Shown: in pieces, positions 33,515 through 43,171 of the stretch
Layout: each line of letters starts with the position of its first letter
How positions within the stretch are numbered: the first letter of the stretch is position 1
Assembly: GCF_025562715.2 (NCBI RefSeq)
Contig: NZ_JAPFCC010000001.1
Location: forward strand, 1,630,501 to 1,694,500
Reading direction: 5' to 3'
Length of the DNA: 64,000 nt
DNA from: Endozoicomonas gorgoniicola
GTDB lineage: Bacteria > Pseudomonadota > Gammaproteobacteria > Pseudomonadales > Endozoicomonadaceae
Translations under genes and position numbers: made by a program
The notes under the pieces: model-generated
The model's input: the letters and a program-made list of their open reading frames with translations, nothing else
What the model was told of the DNA's origin: nothing
The model's database searches: none

Positions 33515-34414
33515 TCAGCCTTCCAGGTTCAGGCCCGGCAGCAGTCCAAGTACCGGCTCAGGCTGTCTGGAAGATTCGATATCAGGCAGCAGCGGAACCT
33601 CCGGAACGTCGTAAGGTGTGAGTTTGATCAGTACACCCAGTACCGGACTGTCAAGATACTGAATTTGTCGTGTATTTCGAATCCGGCGGCTTTCCCGCAA
33701 CTGGAAGTTGCGGGTTATTTTCATAGGTGTACCCGATGGGTCCATCACCAATTGCAGGTCACGGCGAATGTCGGGTTTAGCTTTTCCATTCTTCACTGTC
33801 TGTGGGTTTTCACTGTCTATATCGTTTGTAACATTCAGTAGCTGGTCCGAGAGGGCTTCCCTGCTCAGCTCGCTGTACCACAGGTTGACATCCGCATGCA
33901 GAAAGCGGCTGGAACTGATGCTGACCGAACCCTCCAGCAGACTGGGCTTGCCGGTGTTGCTGTAAGCCCGGATTTTGATGGGCTTGCTTCTGGAATCATC
34001 TTCCAGTGGCATAATCCACGCCATCCGGCTGATCACCTTGTAATCATTGGCTGTATCAATCGTATTTCCCTGTTTAAGCAGTACATGAGCCTCCCTTGGC
34101 AGGGACACAAAGGCTTCCCGTTCCAGATCGGGCAGGGCTTTCTCCCGATCCTGTTTGTGCAGGCGCAACAGGTCGTTGATGCCCGGTGCAGAGTTAAGTG
34201 CATCCGGACTACGCAGTTTGATGGCATTGGCCGGAATAGTATAAGGGCTGATTTTGGGCCACTGCTCAGCACCATTCATACTGTTCAGGTTGACAAAGAC
34301 TACCATGTCCGCCTGAAACCATCGCTGTGGCTCGGCATCGCGGGCATGGCTGATGGCTGGCAGTGCTGCCAGCAACAGTAAAGGTTTCAGGATAATTTTG
34401 AACATTCGTATCAT
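33515..34414 (-). CDS. csiV: CsiV family protein (putative peptidoglycan-binding)
   Basis: A 299-residue exported protein with an N-terminal signal peptide (LKPLLLLAALPAISHA). The start of the mature part, QRWFQADMVVFVNLN, and the end, IQYLDSPVLGVLIKLTPYD, fit the CsiV pattern. In Vibrio cholerae CsiV is needed for activity of the cell wall synthase activator LpoA/PBP1A under D-amino acid stress. It lies downstream of mfd, as in other gammaproteobacteria, separated by 34 bp. Role here is by family only. Confidence 0.8.
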   Translation of the reverse strand: MIRMFKIILKPLLLLAALPAISHARDAEPQRWFQADMVVFVNLNSMNGAEQWPKISPYTIPANAIKLRSPDALNSAPGINDLLRLHKQDREKALPDLEREAFVSLPREAHVLLKQGNTIDTANDYKVISRMAWIMPLEDDSRSKPIKIRAYSNTGKPSLLEGSVSISSSRFLHADVNLWYSELSREALSDQLLNVTNDIDSENPQTVKNGKAKPDIRRDLQLVMDPSGTPMKITRNFQLRESRRIRNTRQIQYLDSPVLGVLIKLTPYDVPEVPLLPDIESSRQPEPVLGLLPGLNLEG

Positions 34415-34448
34415 TAACGGGGTTTCCGAGAGTTACAGCTGACAGGTA

Positions 34449-37400
34449 TTATCCTGTCAGCCTCTGCAGCAGGCTTTCAACCGTAGCGAAGCGCTGCTCA
34501 GGTTGTTCCATGGCTCCATTTATAGCGCCACTGTACTTGAAGACACTGCTACCTTCCAGTTTGTAGAGATGAGGATCAGCCTGGATCATCTGAATAATTG
34601 CCAGCGGATCCACTTTAGGCTGATCTTCAAACTCGATCCGGATACTGTTTTCTCCAGCGTCCAGCTTGATAATCCCCAGTTTCTCAGCAGTCAGACGGAT
34701 ACGGGTCTGTCGGAACAGGTTTTTGGCCTGCTCTGGCAGGAGGCCAAAGCGGTCAATCAACTCCACCTGAAGGCTTTTCAAGTCATTGTCTGAACCGGCA
34801 GCAGCAATGCGTTTGTAGAGAATCAGGCGGTTGTGAACATCGTGAATATAATCTTCCGGCAACAGGGCAGGGAGACGCAGATTCACCTCGGTTCCCTGTT
34901 GCAGAGGTTTATCGAGGTTAGGGGTTTCACCCAGGCGAATAGCATTAACCGCTTTTTCCAGCATTTCGGTATACAGGGTAAAGCCGACGCTCTGAATCTG
35001 ACCACTCTGGTCTTCACCCAGTAACTCACCGGCACCACGAATTTCCAGATCGTTAGATGCCAGCATAAATCCGGCTCCCAGGTCCTGGGCATCGGAAATG
35101 GCATCGAGCCGCTTGATAGCATCTCTGGTCATGGATTTCGGTGATGGCGTCATCAGGTAGGCATACGCCTGGTGGTGGGAACGACCGACCCGGCCTCTTA
35201 ACTGGTGCAACTGTGCCAGTCCAAATTTATCTGCGCGATGGATGATAATGGTGTTGGCGCTGGGGACATCAATACCGGTTTCAATAATGGTGGTACACAC
35301 CAGAATATTGAAACGTTTGTGGTAAAAATCGGACATCACCTGTTCCAGCTCCCGCTCGCGCATCTGACCGTGACCAATGCCGATACGCGCTTCCGGTATC
35401 AATGCCTGCAAATCTTCAGCGGCTTTTTCAATGCTGGAAACTTCGTTGTGAAGGCAGTACACCTGACCGCCACGGAGCAGCTCACGCAGAACGGCTTCTT
35501 TTATCAACTGGTTATCGTGCTGACGCACAAAGGTTTTTACTGACAGGCGTTTGGCGGGAGGGGTGGCAATAATCGACAGATCCCGGATGCCGGACATAGC
35601 CATATTCAGGGTTCTGGGTATTGGCGTAGCAGTCAGTGTGAGAATGTCCACTTCGGAACGCAGAGACTTCAGCTTTTCTTTGTGGCGTACACCAAAACGG
35701 TGTTCTTCATCAATAATCAGTAACCCAAGGTTTTTGAAATGCAGGTCGCCCTGCAAAATCTTATGGGTACCGATAATGATGTCGATCTTCCCTTCCTGCA
35801 GTTTTTCTTTCAGCCCCTGCACCTGTTTTGCTGAACGGAACCGGGAGATCACATCCATTTCCACCGGCCAGTCAGCAAAACGATCCCGGAAACTTTCATA
35901 ATGTTGTTGTGCCAACAGTGTGGTGGGTACCAGAATCGCCACCTGTTTGCCGCTCTGAACCGCCATAAAGGCAGCCCGCATTGCCACTTCGGTTTTACCA
36001 AAGCCCACATCACCACAGACCAGTCTGTCCATGGGCTGGATGGCCGTCATGTCTTTAATCACCGATTCGATAGCCTGTTGCTGATCTGGTGTTTCCTCGA
36101 ACGGGAAACCAGCGCTGAAGGCATGGTATTGCTGATCCGGGGAGTCAAAGGCAAACCCCTGCCGGGCTTCCCGGCGGGCATAAATGTCGAGCAGTTCAGC
36201 GGCGGCGTCCCGGGCTTTTTCGGCGGCTTTACGACGGGCTTTGGTCCACTGTTCGCTGCCTAAACGATGCAGGGGGGCTAGCTCATCGTCTGTACCGGTA
36301 TAACGGGCAATCAGGTGCAGAGATGCGACGGGGACGTAGAGTTTTGCCTCGCTGGCGTACTCCAGAGTTACAAATTCCGCTTCCTGAGCATCAACGGACA
36401 GCGTCTGCAAACCTCGATAGCGTCCCACGCCGTGATCAATATGTACAACAGGCGCACCTTCGCGCAGTTCGGTCAGGTTTCGAATCACCTGATCGGTCTG
36501 GTAATCACTGTCACCACGACGGCGTCTTTTCTGCATAACCCGCTGCCCCAGCAGCAGAGCTTCAGGGATCAGTGCGACATCCGGTTCTGACAGATGCAGC
36601 CCTGCTTCCAGAGAGCCGAGAGTGATTCCCAGTGTTTCGCTATGGCCGAGGAACGTTGACCAGTTGGCAAACTCCACTGGTTTAATCTGGTTCTGGGCCA
36701 GCATTTCCAGTAGCACTTCACGACGACCGGCGCTTTCTGCCACCAGAAGGATACGCGGGCCGGAGGCGATAAAGGTTTCCAACGGTGCCAGAGGATTATC
36801 AGTTCTGGCATTCAGTGTCAGCTCAGGCAGTGGTAAATGACTGAGGTTATAGCGCCCCTGTTGTTCTTTAACGCGGTCTGTATCGAGTCGGGCTCGACCG
36901 TAATCCATCAGTTTTGCATTCAACTCTTCCGGCGGCATCAATACCCGGTGCGGAGGCAGTAAGGGGCGCAGTGGGTCAACCTTACGGTTTTCATAACGCT
37001 CATTAACATCTTTCCAGAAATGCTGCAGAGCCTCCTGAACCCCCTGACACTGAACGACGATGGTCTGTTCCGGGATATGGTCAAGCAGGGTTGCTGTCTG
37101 TTCAAAGAATAGTGGCAGGTAATATTCCATGCCCGGACTTGCCATGCCCTGGCCAATATCCTGATAGAGCGGGCATTCCCGGTAATCCACGTCAAATGTG
37201 TCCCGGAAGCGGCTGCGAAACTGGTCCCGGGCGGCTTTATCCATGGGAAATTCATGGCCGGGCAGTAGCTCGATACTGTCGACTTGTTCGGTTGAGCGCT
37301 GGCTTTCAGGGTCAAAGGCGCGCAGGGTATCGATCTCATCATCAAACAGGTCGATACGGAATGGCTGGTCAGCCCCCATCGGGAAAATATCCATCAGGGC

Positions 37401-37907
37401 GCCACGGATAGCAAATTCTCCATGCTCATAGACCGTGTCGACACAACGGTAGCCCGCCTGCTCCAGTTGTTGGCGACGCTGTTCCAGCAGGAAGTTATCG
37501 CCCCGGCTGATCACCAGACAATTCGCTTCCAGGTAGCTTCTAGGGCTCATGCGGTGCAGCAATGTCGTGATGGAAATAATCAGGATGCAGTGCTGATAGC
37601 CAGGCAGGCGGTAAAGGGTTTCAAGACGCTGGGAGACAATGTCCTGGTGGGGTGAAAAGGCGTCGTAAGGCAGAATTTCCCAGTCGGGGAAATGCATGAT
37701 TTTAATGGATTCGTTCCCATTGAGAAAAAACGTCAGCTCCTCTTCAAGGCTGTTGGCCCGGTTTGAGTCAGGCGTGATGACCAGCAGGGGCTTGCTGCTT
37801 TCTCTGGCAGCGCTGGCAATGGCCCAGGCACTGGCGGTCTGGTCGAGGTTGGCCCAGATGATTTTGTCACCCGTGTGGGTGGGCAGAGGAAGGCTTGCCT
37901 GTGACAT
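34449..37907 (-). CDS. mfd: Transcription-repair coupling factor Mfd
   Basis: Mfd removes RNA polymerase stalled at DNA lesions and recruits UvrA. The 1,152 residues follow the family order: UvrB-homology module (about 1-330), RNA polymerase interaction domain (APVVHIDHGVGRYRGLQ region), RecG-like translocase with Walker A CGDVGFGKTEVAMRA and DEEH box LLIIDEEHRFG, then the TRCF C-terminal domain that masks the UvrA site. GRVGRSHHQAYAYL is helicase motif VI. Full length and intact. Divergent from gap. Confidence 0.98.
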   Translation of the reverse strand: MSQASLPLPTHTGDKIIWANLDQTASAWAIASAARESSKPLLVITPDSNRANSLEEELTFFLNGNESIKIMHFPDWEILPYDAFSPHQDIVSQRLETLYRLPGYQHCILIISITTLLHRMSPRSYLEANCLVISRGDNFLLEQRRQQLEQAGYRCVDTVYEHGEFAIRGALMDIFPMGADQPFRIDLFDDEIDTLRAFDPESQRSTEQVDSIELLPGHEFPMDKAARDQFRSRFRDTFDVDYRECPLYQDIGQGMASPGMEYYLPLFFEQTATLLDHIPEQTIVVQCQGVQEALQHFWKDVNERYENRKVDPLRPLLPPHRVLMPPEELNAKLMDYGRARLDTDRVKEQQGRYNLSHLPLPELTLNARTDNPLAPLETFIASGPRILLVAESAGRREVLLEMLAQNQIKPVEFANWSTFLGHSETLGITLGSLEAGLHLSEPDVALIPEALLLGQRVMQKRRRRGDSDYQTDQVIRNLTELREGAPVVHIDHGVGRYRGLQTLSVDAQEAEFVTLEYASEAKLYVPVASLHLIARYTGTDDELAPLHRLGSEQWTKARRKAAEKARDAAAELLDIYARREARQGFAFDSPDQQYHAFSAGFPFEETPDQQQAIESVIKDMTAIQPMDRLVCGDVGFGKTEVAMRAAFMAVQSGKQVAILVPTTLLAQQHYESFRDRFADWPVEMDVISRFRSAKQVQGLKEKLQEGKIDIIIGTHKILQGDLHFKNLGLLIIDEEHRFGVRHKEKLKSLRSEVDILTLTATPIPRTLNMAMSGIRDLSIIATPPAKRLSVKTFVRQHDNQLIKEAVLRELLRGGQVYCLHNEVSSIEKAAEDLQALIPEARIGIGHGQMRERELEQVMSDFYHKRFNILVCTTIIETGIDVPSANTIIIHRADKFGLAQLHQLRGRVGRSHHQAYAYLMTPSPKSMTRDAIKRLDAISDAQDLGAGFMLASNDLEIRGAGELLGEDQSGQIQSVGFTLYTEMLEKAVNAIRLGETPNLDKPLQQGTEVNLRLPALLPEDYIHDVHNRLILYKRIAAAGSDNDLKSLQVELIDRFGLLPEQAKNLFRQTRIRLTAEKLGIIKLDAGENSIRIEFEDQPKVDPLAIIQMIQADPHLYKLEGSSVFKYSGAINGAMEQPEQRFATVESLLQRLTG

Positions 37908-38129
37908 GAATCTACGGTACGTCCTGATTGATATAAGTGCATCGGTGAATGCGCATTGTAGCTATTCAGCTGCTTTTATCACAGCCTGAAGTATTGAAAT
38001 TAAAAACAGATGATCAGATCTGTGAAACGGTGATATCCGGATGTTGCCAATTGTCATTATGGTCAGGATAATAACCACGAGAAGCCTCGCGGCATAACGA
38101 TAAGAATTATAAACAGCAGGGTCGACACC

Positions 38130-39566
38130 GTGGTAGATAAATATTTTCAGGACTGGAAGGAGCGAGAGGCACTGGCGGAATCTATGATTCCGCTGATCGG
38201 GCGGTTGTATCGGGATAAAAATGTGGTAACAACGGTCTATGGCCGTTCTATTATTAACCGCTCTGTTATAGAAATTCTGAAATCCCATAAATTTATACGA
38301 CAGGTAAACGATAGTGAATTAACGGTCAGGGATACATTTCCTGTTCTTCAGGCGCTCAACGGGATGGACCTGGCTTCCTGTCGTATTGATATAGGCAAAC
38401 TGGCGAACGGCTATATGACGTCAGGCAGCCAACAGTCCGTTTCTGATTACATAAAGCAGGAACTGGGTGAGCTGGCTACCAGTGGGCAATCCGCCAAGGC
38501 TACTGGTCAGGATGTTGTGCTTTATGGCTTTGGGCGTATTGGGCGGCTGATGGCACGAATTCTGATTGAACGGGCGGGTGGCGGAGCCGGGCTTAATCTT
38601 AAAGCGATCGTTGTTCGCAAGGGCAAGGCTGACAATGATCTGCATAAGCGTGCTAACCTGTTACGGCGGGATTCAGTGCATGGCTCTTTCCGTGGCACGA
38701 TCAGTGTTGATGATGATAACGAAATCATCTACGCCAATGGTGTGGCAATTCAGGTGATCTATGCCAGTTCTCCCGACAGCATTGACTACACCCGTTATGG
38801 TATCAAGAACGCCATTGTGGTGGACAACACCGGCGTATGGCGAGATGAAGCCGGGCTCAGCCAGCACCTTGAATGTCAGGGCGTCAGCAAAGTCCTGTTA
38901 ACTGCGCCGGGTAAGGGTGACCTGAAAAATATTGTCTATGGCGTTAATAACCGGGATATTGATCCGGAAGATAGAATTATCTCGGCAGCGTCCTGTACCA
39001 CCAACGCCATTACTCCGGTGCTGAAGGCTATTCACGATCAATACGGCGTTGTCAGTGGGCATGTGGAAACCGTTCACTCCTATACCAATGACCAGAACCT
39101 GATTGATAACTACCATAAAGGCTCCCGTCGCGGGCGCAGCGCTGCCCTTAATATGGTCATCACCGAAACCGGTGCCGCCAAAGCGGTGGCCAAAGCCCTG
39201 CCGGAACTTAAGGGAAAACTGACGGGCAGTGCCATACGGGTGCCTACGCCTAATGTTTCTCTGGCAATTCTGAACCTGAACCTGGGGCAGACAACGACGC
39301 TTGCTGAACTGAATACGTATCTGCGGGACACATCCCTGTATTCATCGCTGCAAAAACAGGTTGATTTTGTTAACTCCAGTGAAGTGGTGTCCAGTGACTT
39401 TGTGGGGAATCACAAGGCGGGCATTGTTGATAGCAAGGCGACTATTGTGGAAGGTGACCGCTGTGTACTCTACGTCTGGTACGATAATGAGTACGGTTAC
39501 AGTTGTCAGGTGAACCGGATTTTGCGGCAGATTTCGGGTGTTAATTATCCGATTGTTCCTGCATAG
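38130..39566 (+). CDS. gap: Glyceraldehyde-3-phosphate dehydrogenase, long form
   Basis: NAD(P)-dependent oxidation of glyceraldehyde 3-phosphate in central carbon metabolism. The start is GTG at 38130, preceded by AGGGT. At 478 residues it is about 140 longer than classical GapA because of an N-terminal helical extension (1-125), the form found next to mfd in Pseudomonas. The Rossmann motif GFGRIGR is at 133-139 and the catalytic Cys289 lies in AASCTTNAITPV. The extension's role is not known to me. Confidence 0.94.
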   Translation: MVDKYFQDWKEREALAESMIPLIGRLYRDKNVVTTVYGRSIINRSVIEILKSHKFIRQVNDSELTVRDTFPVLQALNGMDLASCRIDIGKLANGYMTSGSQQSVSDYIKQELGELATSGQSAKATGQDVVLYGFGRIGRLMARILIERAGGGAGLNLKAIVVRKGKADNDLHKRANLLRRDSVHGSFRGTISVDDDNEIIYANGVAIQVIYASSPDSIDYTRYGIKNAIVVDNTGVWRDEAGLSQHLECQGVSKVLLTAPGKGDLKNIVYGVNNRDIDPEDRIISAASCTTNAITPVLKAIHDQYGVVSGHVETVHSYTNDQNLIDNYHKGSRRGRSAALNMVITETGAAKAVAKALPELKGKLTGSAIRVPTPNVSLAILNLNLGQTTTLAELNTYLRDTSLYSSLQKQVDFVNSSEVVSSDFVGNHKAGIVDSKATIVEGDRCVLYVWYDNEYGYSCQVNRILRQISGVNYPIVPA

Positions 39567-39581
39567 CTATAGACCATTGCC

Positions 39582-39601
39582 ATCCCCGCGCAGGCGGGGA
39601 T
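39582..39601. repeat. GC-rich hairpin repeat after gap
   Basis: Perfect 8-bp stem ATCCCCGC/GCGGGGAT with loop GCAG. There is no T tract, so it is more likely a dispersed palindromic repeat of the CCCGCGxAxGCGGG type common in gammaproteobacteria than a terminator. A partial relative (CATTCCCGCGAA) lies at 45114. Confidence 0.6.
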
Positions 39602-39746
39602 CCACTCTGAATACTTAAAATATTTTATGCGTTGTTCCGGTATTCTTTAACTATACTGACATCCACGTTGAAAAAGCCTGTAAAAATAATACTTATATTA
39701 GGATGGATTTACTTCATTAATCATCATTTAAAGTAAGATTCATACC

Positions 39747-39859
39747 ATGCTAAAAAAAAACGCATCTGTTTAACCCCTGATATCTTAAGCAGCAATCTGT
39801 TACTTTCGACAAGCTTCGCAGTCTCTCTTTCTGTTGGGTCAAATTATGCTCAGCCTCCC
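39747..39859 (+). other. Out-of-frame signal peptide segment before the 911-residue protein
   Basis: ATG at 39747 reads MLKKN and then stops at 39771-39773. One base earlier in phase, the sequence after the A8 tract (39753-39760) reads KRICLTPDILSSNLLLSTSF and on to SNYAQPP, straight into the downstream frame, with no start codon of its own. With nine A instead of eight, or by a -1 slip on the zero-frame heptamer A AAA AAC, this gives a normal signal peptide fused to the large protein. Confidence 0.65.
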
Positions 39860-42595
39860 ATGGAGGATCCATCCGATGCTGGTTTCAATCCAATGTTTCG
39901 CGGCACGGCACCCACGCTGCCAGCAGATCCGGCAAACCTGAATGATATGCTTTCACATGGGTCAACTGTTGAAATACCTGAGCTACCAGATATGGAAAAT
40001 CCGGGTTCAGACACAGAAGACGTCGCAGCAGCTTCGGATACTGACGACGGAGCGTCAGGCGGGCAGGATGAGATGGCTGACACTTTATACCACTCATTTC
40101 AAGTAGAATATGATCAAATAATTTCGAAAATTTCTTTTGTCAATCAGGAACTGGAACACGTCAATGGCGTGGTGGTTACTGGACCAGGAATAAGAAGACG
40201 CAGCCTGAGCATAAATCAAAGACTGCAATATATAATAGATACGCCAGACGATTACACGCTGGTCGATGTTTATTATTTGTTGTCGCGATTAGCAGAAGAG
40301 GCCAGGGAAAGAGAGCTGGAGACAGTTTCCTATCATATTGCGACATTGATTCAATACCACTCTAACTTTGGCATAACAGGCTTTAACTCGCTGAGAAATA
40401 TTCAGGAAGGCAGAGAAAATTTACTGGCATTATTAAGGGAGTTACGGGACACACCAAGACCTTATTCTGCAGGCGACAATGGCACTACCAATGGCACTAC
40501 CAATACCCCCATACGTACACTTCATTCGTTATTCGGTAGTCTGTACAGCAACCTTATCTCTATCGCAGAGGCTGAATTCAGGCAGGCGCAGCACTATGTA
40601 AACAGTCATTCTGAGCCAGACATCCGGCCTTATAGCTTCCTGTATGACCTCTCCGTTATTGCATCATACGATAGCCCTATAGTTAGGGAAGTGCGACACC
40701 CTGAAGAAAACAGACAAGAGTACAGATACCTTGAAGAAAGTCGCCTGGGTTATGCCGTTAGCAGGGTCTTGTCTTTTCGCCTGCCTGGTAATCAAAACAA
40801 TCTTGGAGAAAGCCACACATCCTATGTCGTATTTTCTGCTCTCGTTGCCGTTTATCTGGCATTCCTTGGAGAAAGCAACGAGGCAACCAGAAGACTAGAC
40901 CAGCTGGCTGCCACTGAGCCTGCTTTTAACTCCGAAGAGCAAAATATTTCTATTGTCGACAGGGTGATTAACAGCGTTTTCCGTATGCTTGATATGCATG
41001 AACAAACGCTCGTGAAACAATATTTTATAGAGGCATTATCCTTGATGGTATGCTTACCTCACCATCATCGCGCTCCTCGCAACATGCTGTTAGCGAGCAA
41101 TCTGGATGTGCTTCGCGCAGTACGTAATCGATTAAATTTGATCTACCGGGAAAACCCCGGTTCACTCTCCTTACCTTTCAATTTACCTTTCAATCAAATG
41201 GAAAACATCATCACCGACGAAGAAAAATTTAAACAACAGGTGCTTCAACCACATGAACAAAAAAAGGAAAAAGCACAAAATCCGGACAGCCCTGACGAAG
41301 CATCAGACAACTCTGACGAAGCATCAGGCAACCTTGGCGAAGCATCAGACAACCCTGGCGAAGCATCAGATACCCCTGACGAAGCATCAGGCTTACTGGA
41401 GGTTTATCACCAATCAAACCGTAGTCTTTATACATCCATAATGTATGGGATTCATTTTTACAATTACCATGGCACACTGTATCTTTCCGTTACTCACTCA
41501 ATCAGATTGACAGATGTTTATCAAGCATTAGAACTCATAATAAATAAACCAGACGATTATACGCTGGTCGATGTTTATTTTGTGTTGTCGCAATTAGCAG
41601 CACAGGCTGGGGAAAACCAGCTGTCAACAGTTTCCAGTAATATTGCGACATTGATTCAATACCACGCTTTCTTTCGCAGCATAAACTTTAATTCGCTGAG
41701 AAATGTTCAGGAAGGCAGAGAAAATTTACTGGCATCATTAAGGGAATTACTGGACACACAAAGACCTGATTCTGCTGGTGCTAATGGTGCTAATGGTGCT
41801 AATGGTGCTACCAATACACGCACACTTCTTTCGTTATTCGGTAATGTGTACAGCAATCTTATCGCTATCGCAGAGGCTGAGTTCAGGCAGGCACAACAGA
41901 ATGTAAGCAGTTCTTCTGAGCGAGTCAACATGAATTATAACTATCATGAATTCCTGCATGAAATCGCTATTTTTACATCATACTACGGAGAAAGGTGCAG
42001 ATACCTTGAAGAAAGTCGTCTGGGTTATGCCATGAGCAGGGTCTTGTCTTTTTTTAATCGTTTAGAATGTCAAAACAGCCCTGAAGAAAATCACACATCG
42101 TATGTCTTATTTTCTTCTCTCGTTGCAGTTTATCTGGCATTCCTTGGAGAAAACGAAGAGGCAAACAGAAGGCTAAACGAGCTGGCTGTCATTGAGCCTG
42201 ATTTTAACTCCGAAGGGCAAAATATTTCTATTGTCAGCAGGGTGATTAACAGTATTTTCAGTATGCTTGATAAGTATGAAGTAAAGTTCTTGAAAGAAGA
42301 TTTTATCTCCAGATTATCCCAATTGATATGCTTTCCTCACGACATTAACCCTCCTCGCAATATGCTATTGGCGAGCAATCCGGGTGTACTTCGTGCAGCA
42401 CGTGAACAATTAGATTCGATCTACCAGGAAGCACCCACCGAATCCTTCTTTCTACATATATCTGAAACGAAAGGCTTCATCATCAATGCAGAAAGTTTTG
42501 AGCAACAGGTGCTTCAACCACTTGAAGAAAAAATCGAAAGAGAAAAAAAGAGAGAGGAAGATGATGAAAAAGATACAAGCAAAGATACTAAGTAG
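39860..42595 (+). CDS. Large internally duplicated protein, probably exported; unknown function
   Basis: 911 residues from the first in-frame ATG; the real N-terminus probably lies at 39747 through a frameshift that adds a signal peptide. Two homologous halves repeat at an offset of about 435 residues: PDDYTLVDVYYLLSRLA near 130 and PDDYTLVDVYFVLSQLA near 565, each followed by helical blocks and NMLLASN. The halves are joined by five DEAS-containing 7-residue repeats (474-512). The second half has ANGANGAN repeats. The fold appears all-helical. The stop codon is formed at an IS-end junction, so the original C-terminus may have been different. No family recognised. Confidence 0.75.
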   Translation: MEDPSDAGFNPMFRGTAPTLPADPANLNDMLSHGSTVEIPELPDMENPGSDTEDVAAASDTDDGASGGQDEMADTLYHSFQVEYDQIISKISFVNQELEHVNGVVVTGPGIRRRSLSINQRLQYIIDTPDDYTLVDVYYLLSRLAEEARERELETVSYHIATLIQYHSNFGITGFNSLRNIQEGRENLLALLRELRDTPRPYSAGDNGTTNGTTNTPIRTLHSLFGSLYSNLISIAEAEFRQAQHYVNSHSEPDIRPYSFLYDLSVIASYDSPIVREVRHPEENRQEYRYLEESRLGYAVSRVLSFRLPGNQNNLGESHTSYVVFSALVAVYLAFLGESNEATRRLDQLAATEPAFNSEEQNISIVDRVINSVFRMLDMHEQTLVKQYFIEALSLMVCLPHHHRAPRNMLLASNLDVLRAVRNRLNLIYRENPGSLSLPFNLPFNQMENIITDEEKFKQQVLQPHEQKKEKAQNPDSPDEASDNSDEASGNLGEASDNPGEASDTPDEASGLLEVYHQSNRSLYTSIMYGIHFYNYHGTLYLSVTHSIRLTDVYQALELIINKPDDYTLVDVYFVLSQLAAQAGENQLSTVSSNIATLIQYHAFFRSINFNSLRNVQEGRENLLASLRELLDTQRPDSAGANGANGANGATNTRTLLSLFGNVYSNLIAIAEAEFRQAQQNVSSSSERVNMNYNYHEFLHEIAIFTSYYGERCRYLEESRLGYAMSRVLSFFNRLECQNSPEENHTSYVLFSSLVAVYLAFLGENEEANRRLNELAVIEPDFNSEGQNISIVSRVINSIFSMLDKYEVKFLKEDFISRLSQLICFPHDINPPRNMLLASNPGVLRAAREQLDSIYQEAPTESFFLHISETKGFIINAESFEQQVLQPLEEKIEREKKREEDDEKDTSKDTK
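41280..41394. repeat. 21-bp in-frame tandem repeats (DEAS linker)
   Basis: Five imperfect units of about 21 bp built on GACGAAGCATCAG encode DEASDNS/DEASGNL-type heptapeptides linking the two halves of the 911-residue protein. Confidence 0.85.
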
Positions 42596-42688
42596 TGCCT
42601 GTCCGAAAACCCTCAAACACTTGAAAACAGCAGCCTGCAGCCCCATATAGTTCTCGAAGATTTTACAAAACAGGCTGTTTTCACATTT

Positions 42689-43171
42689 ATGCGCCAAACC
42701 ATCAACCCACAAATGCAGTTGGGCGAGGTTGATATCTCTGCCATCACCTTTGACGCTAAGTCAAGAGACGACATCCCCCGTCTGCTGAAAGCTTTGCAGC
42801 ACATATGGACAAACCTTGAGCTGCGTAATCAGGTTTTTCAAGTACTCGACACCATGACTTCCACAGACAAAAACAATGGCCGTCCTGGTATGGAGTTCTG
42901 GAAAATACTGGTGTTTGGCACACTTCGCCTGGTCACTAACTGCGACTACGACCGCCTGAAAGAACTGGCTAATGAGCATGGCACTCTCAGGAAAATGCTG
43001 GGTCACGGCCCTTACTGCACGCACTCTTACCATACTCAGACACTGCAGGATAATATCAGCTGCTTCACGCCGGAAATACTGGATCAGGTAAACCAGATTA
43101 TAGTGGCAGCAGGTCATCAGCTCGTAAAAAAAAAGATGAACCGCTACATGGCCGTGCCGATTCGTTCGTAG
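42689..43171 (+). CDS. IS transposase, upstream frame (orfA), copy 3
   Basis: 160 residues, homologous over its full length to orfA of copies 1 and 2. The zero-frame codons GTA AAA AAA AAG (A9 at 43126-43134) hold the slippery heptamer A AAA AAG, and a -1 slip continues in orfB. Confidence 0.8.
   Translation: MRQTINPQMQLGEVDISAITFDAKSRDDIPRLLKALQHIWTNLELRNQVFQVLDTMTSTDKNNGRPGMEFWKILVFGTLRLVTNCDYDRLKELANEHGTLRKMLGHGPYCTHSYHTQTLQDNISCFTPEILDQVNQIIVAAGHQLVKKKMNRYMAVPIRS

Noticed and set aside
36323..36538. Small frames on the plus strand within mfd
   Set aside because: All are shadows of the mfd coding sequence.
39582..39601. Rho-independent terminator after gap
   Set aside because: The stem is perfect but no T tract follows on either strand, so it was listed as a palindromic repeat.
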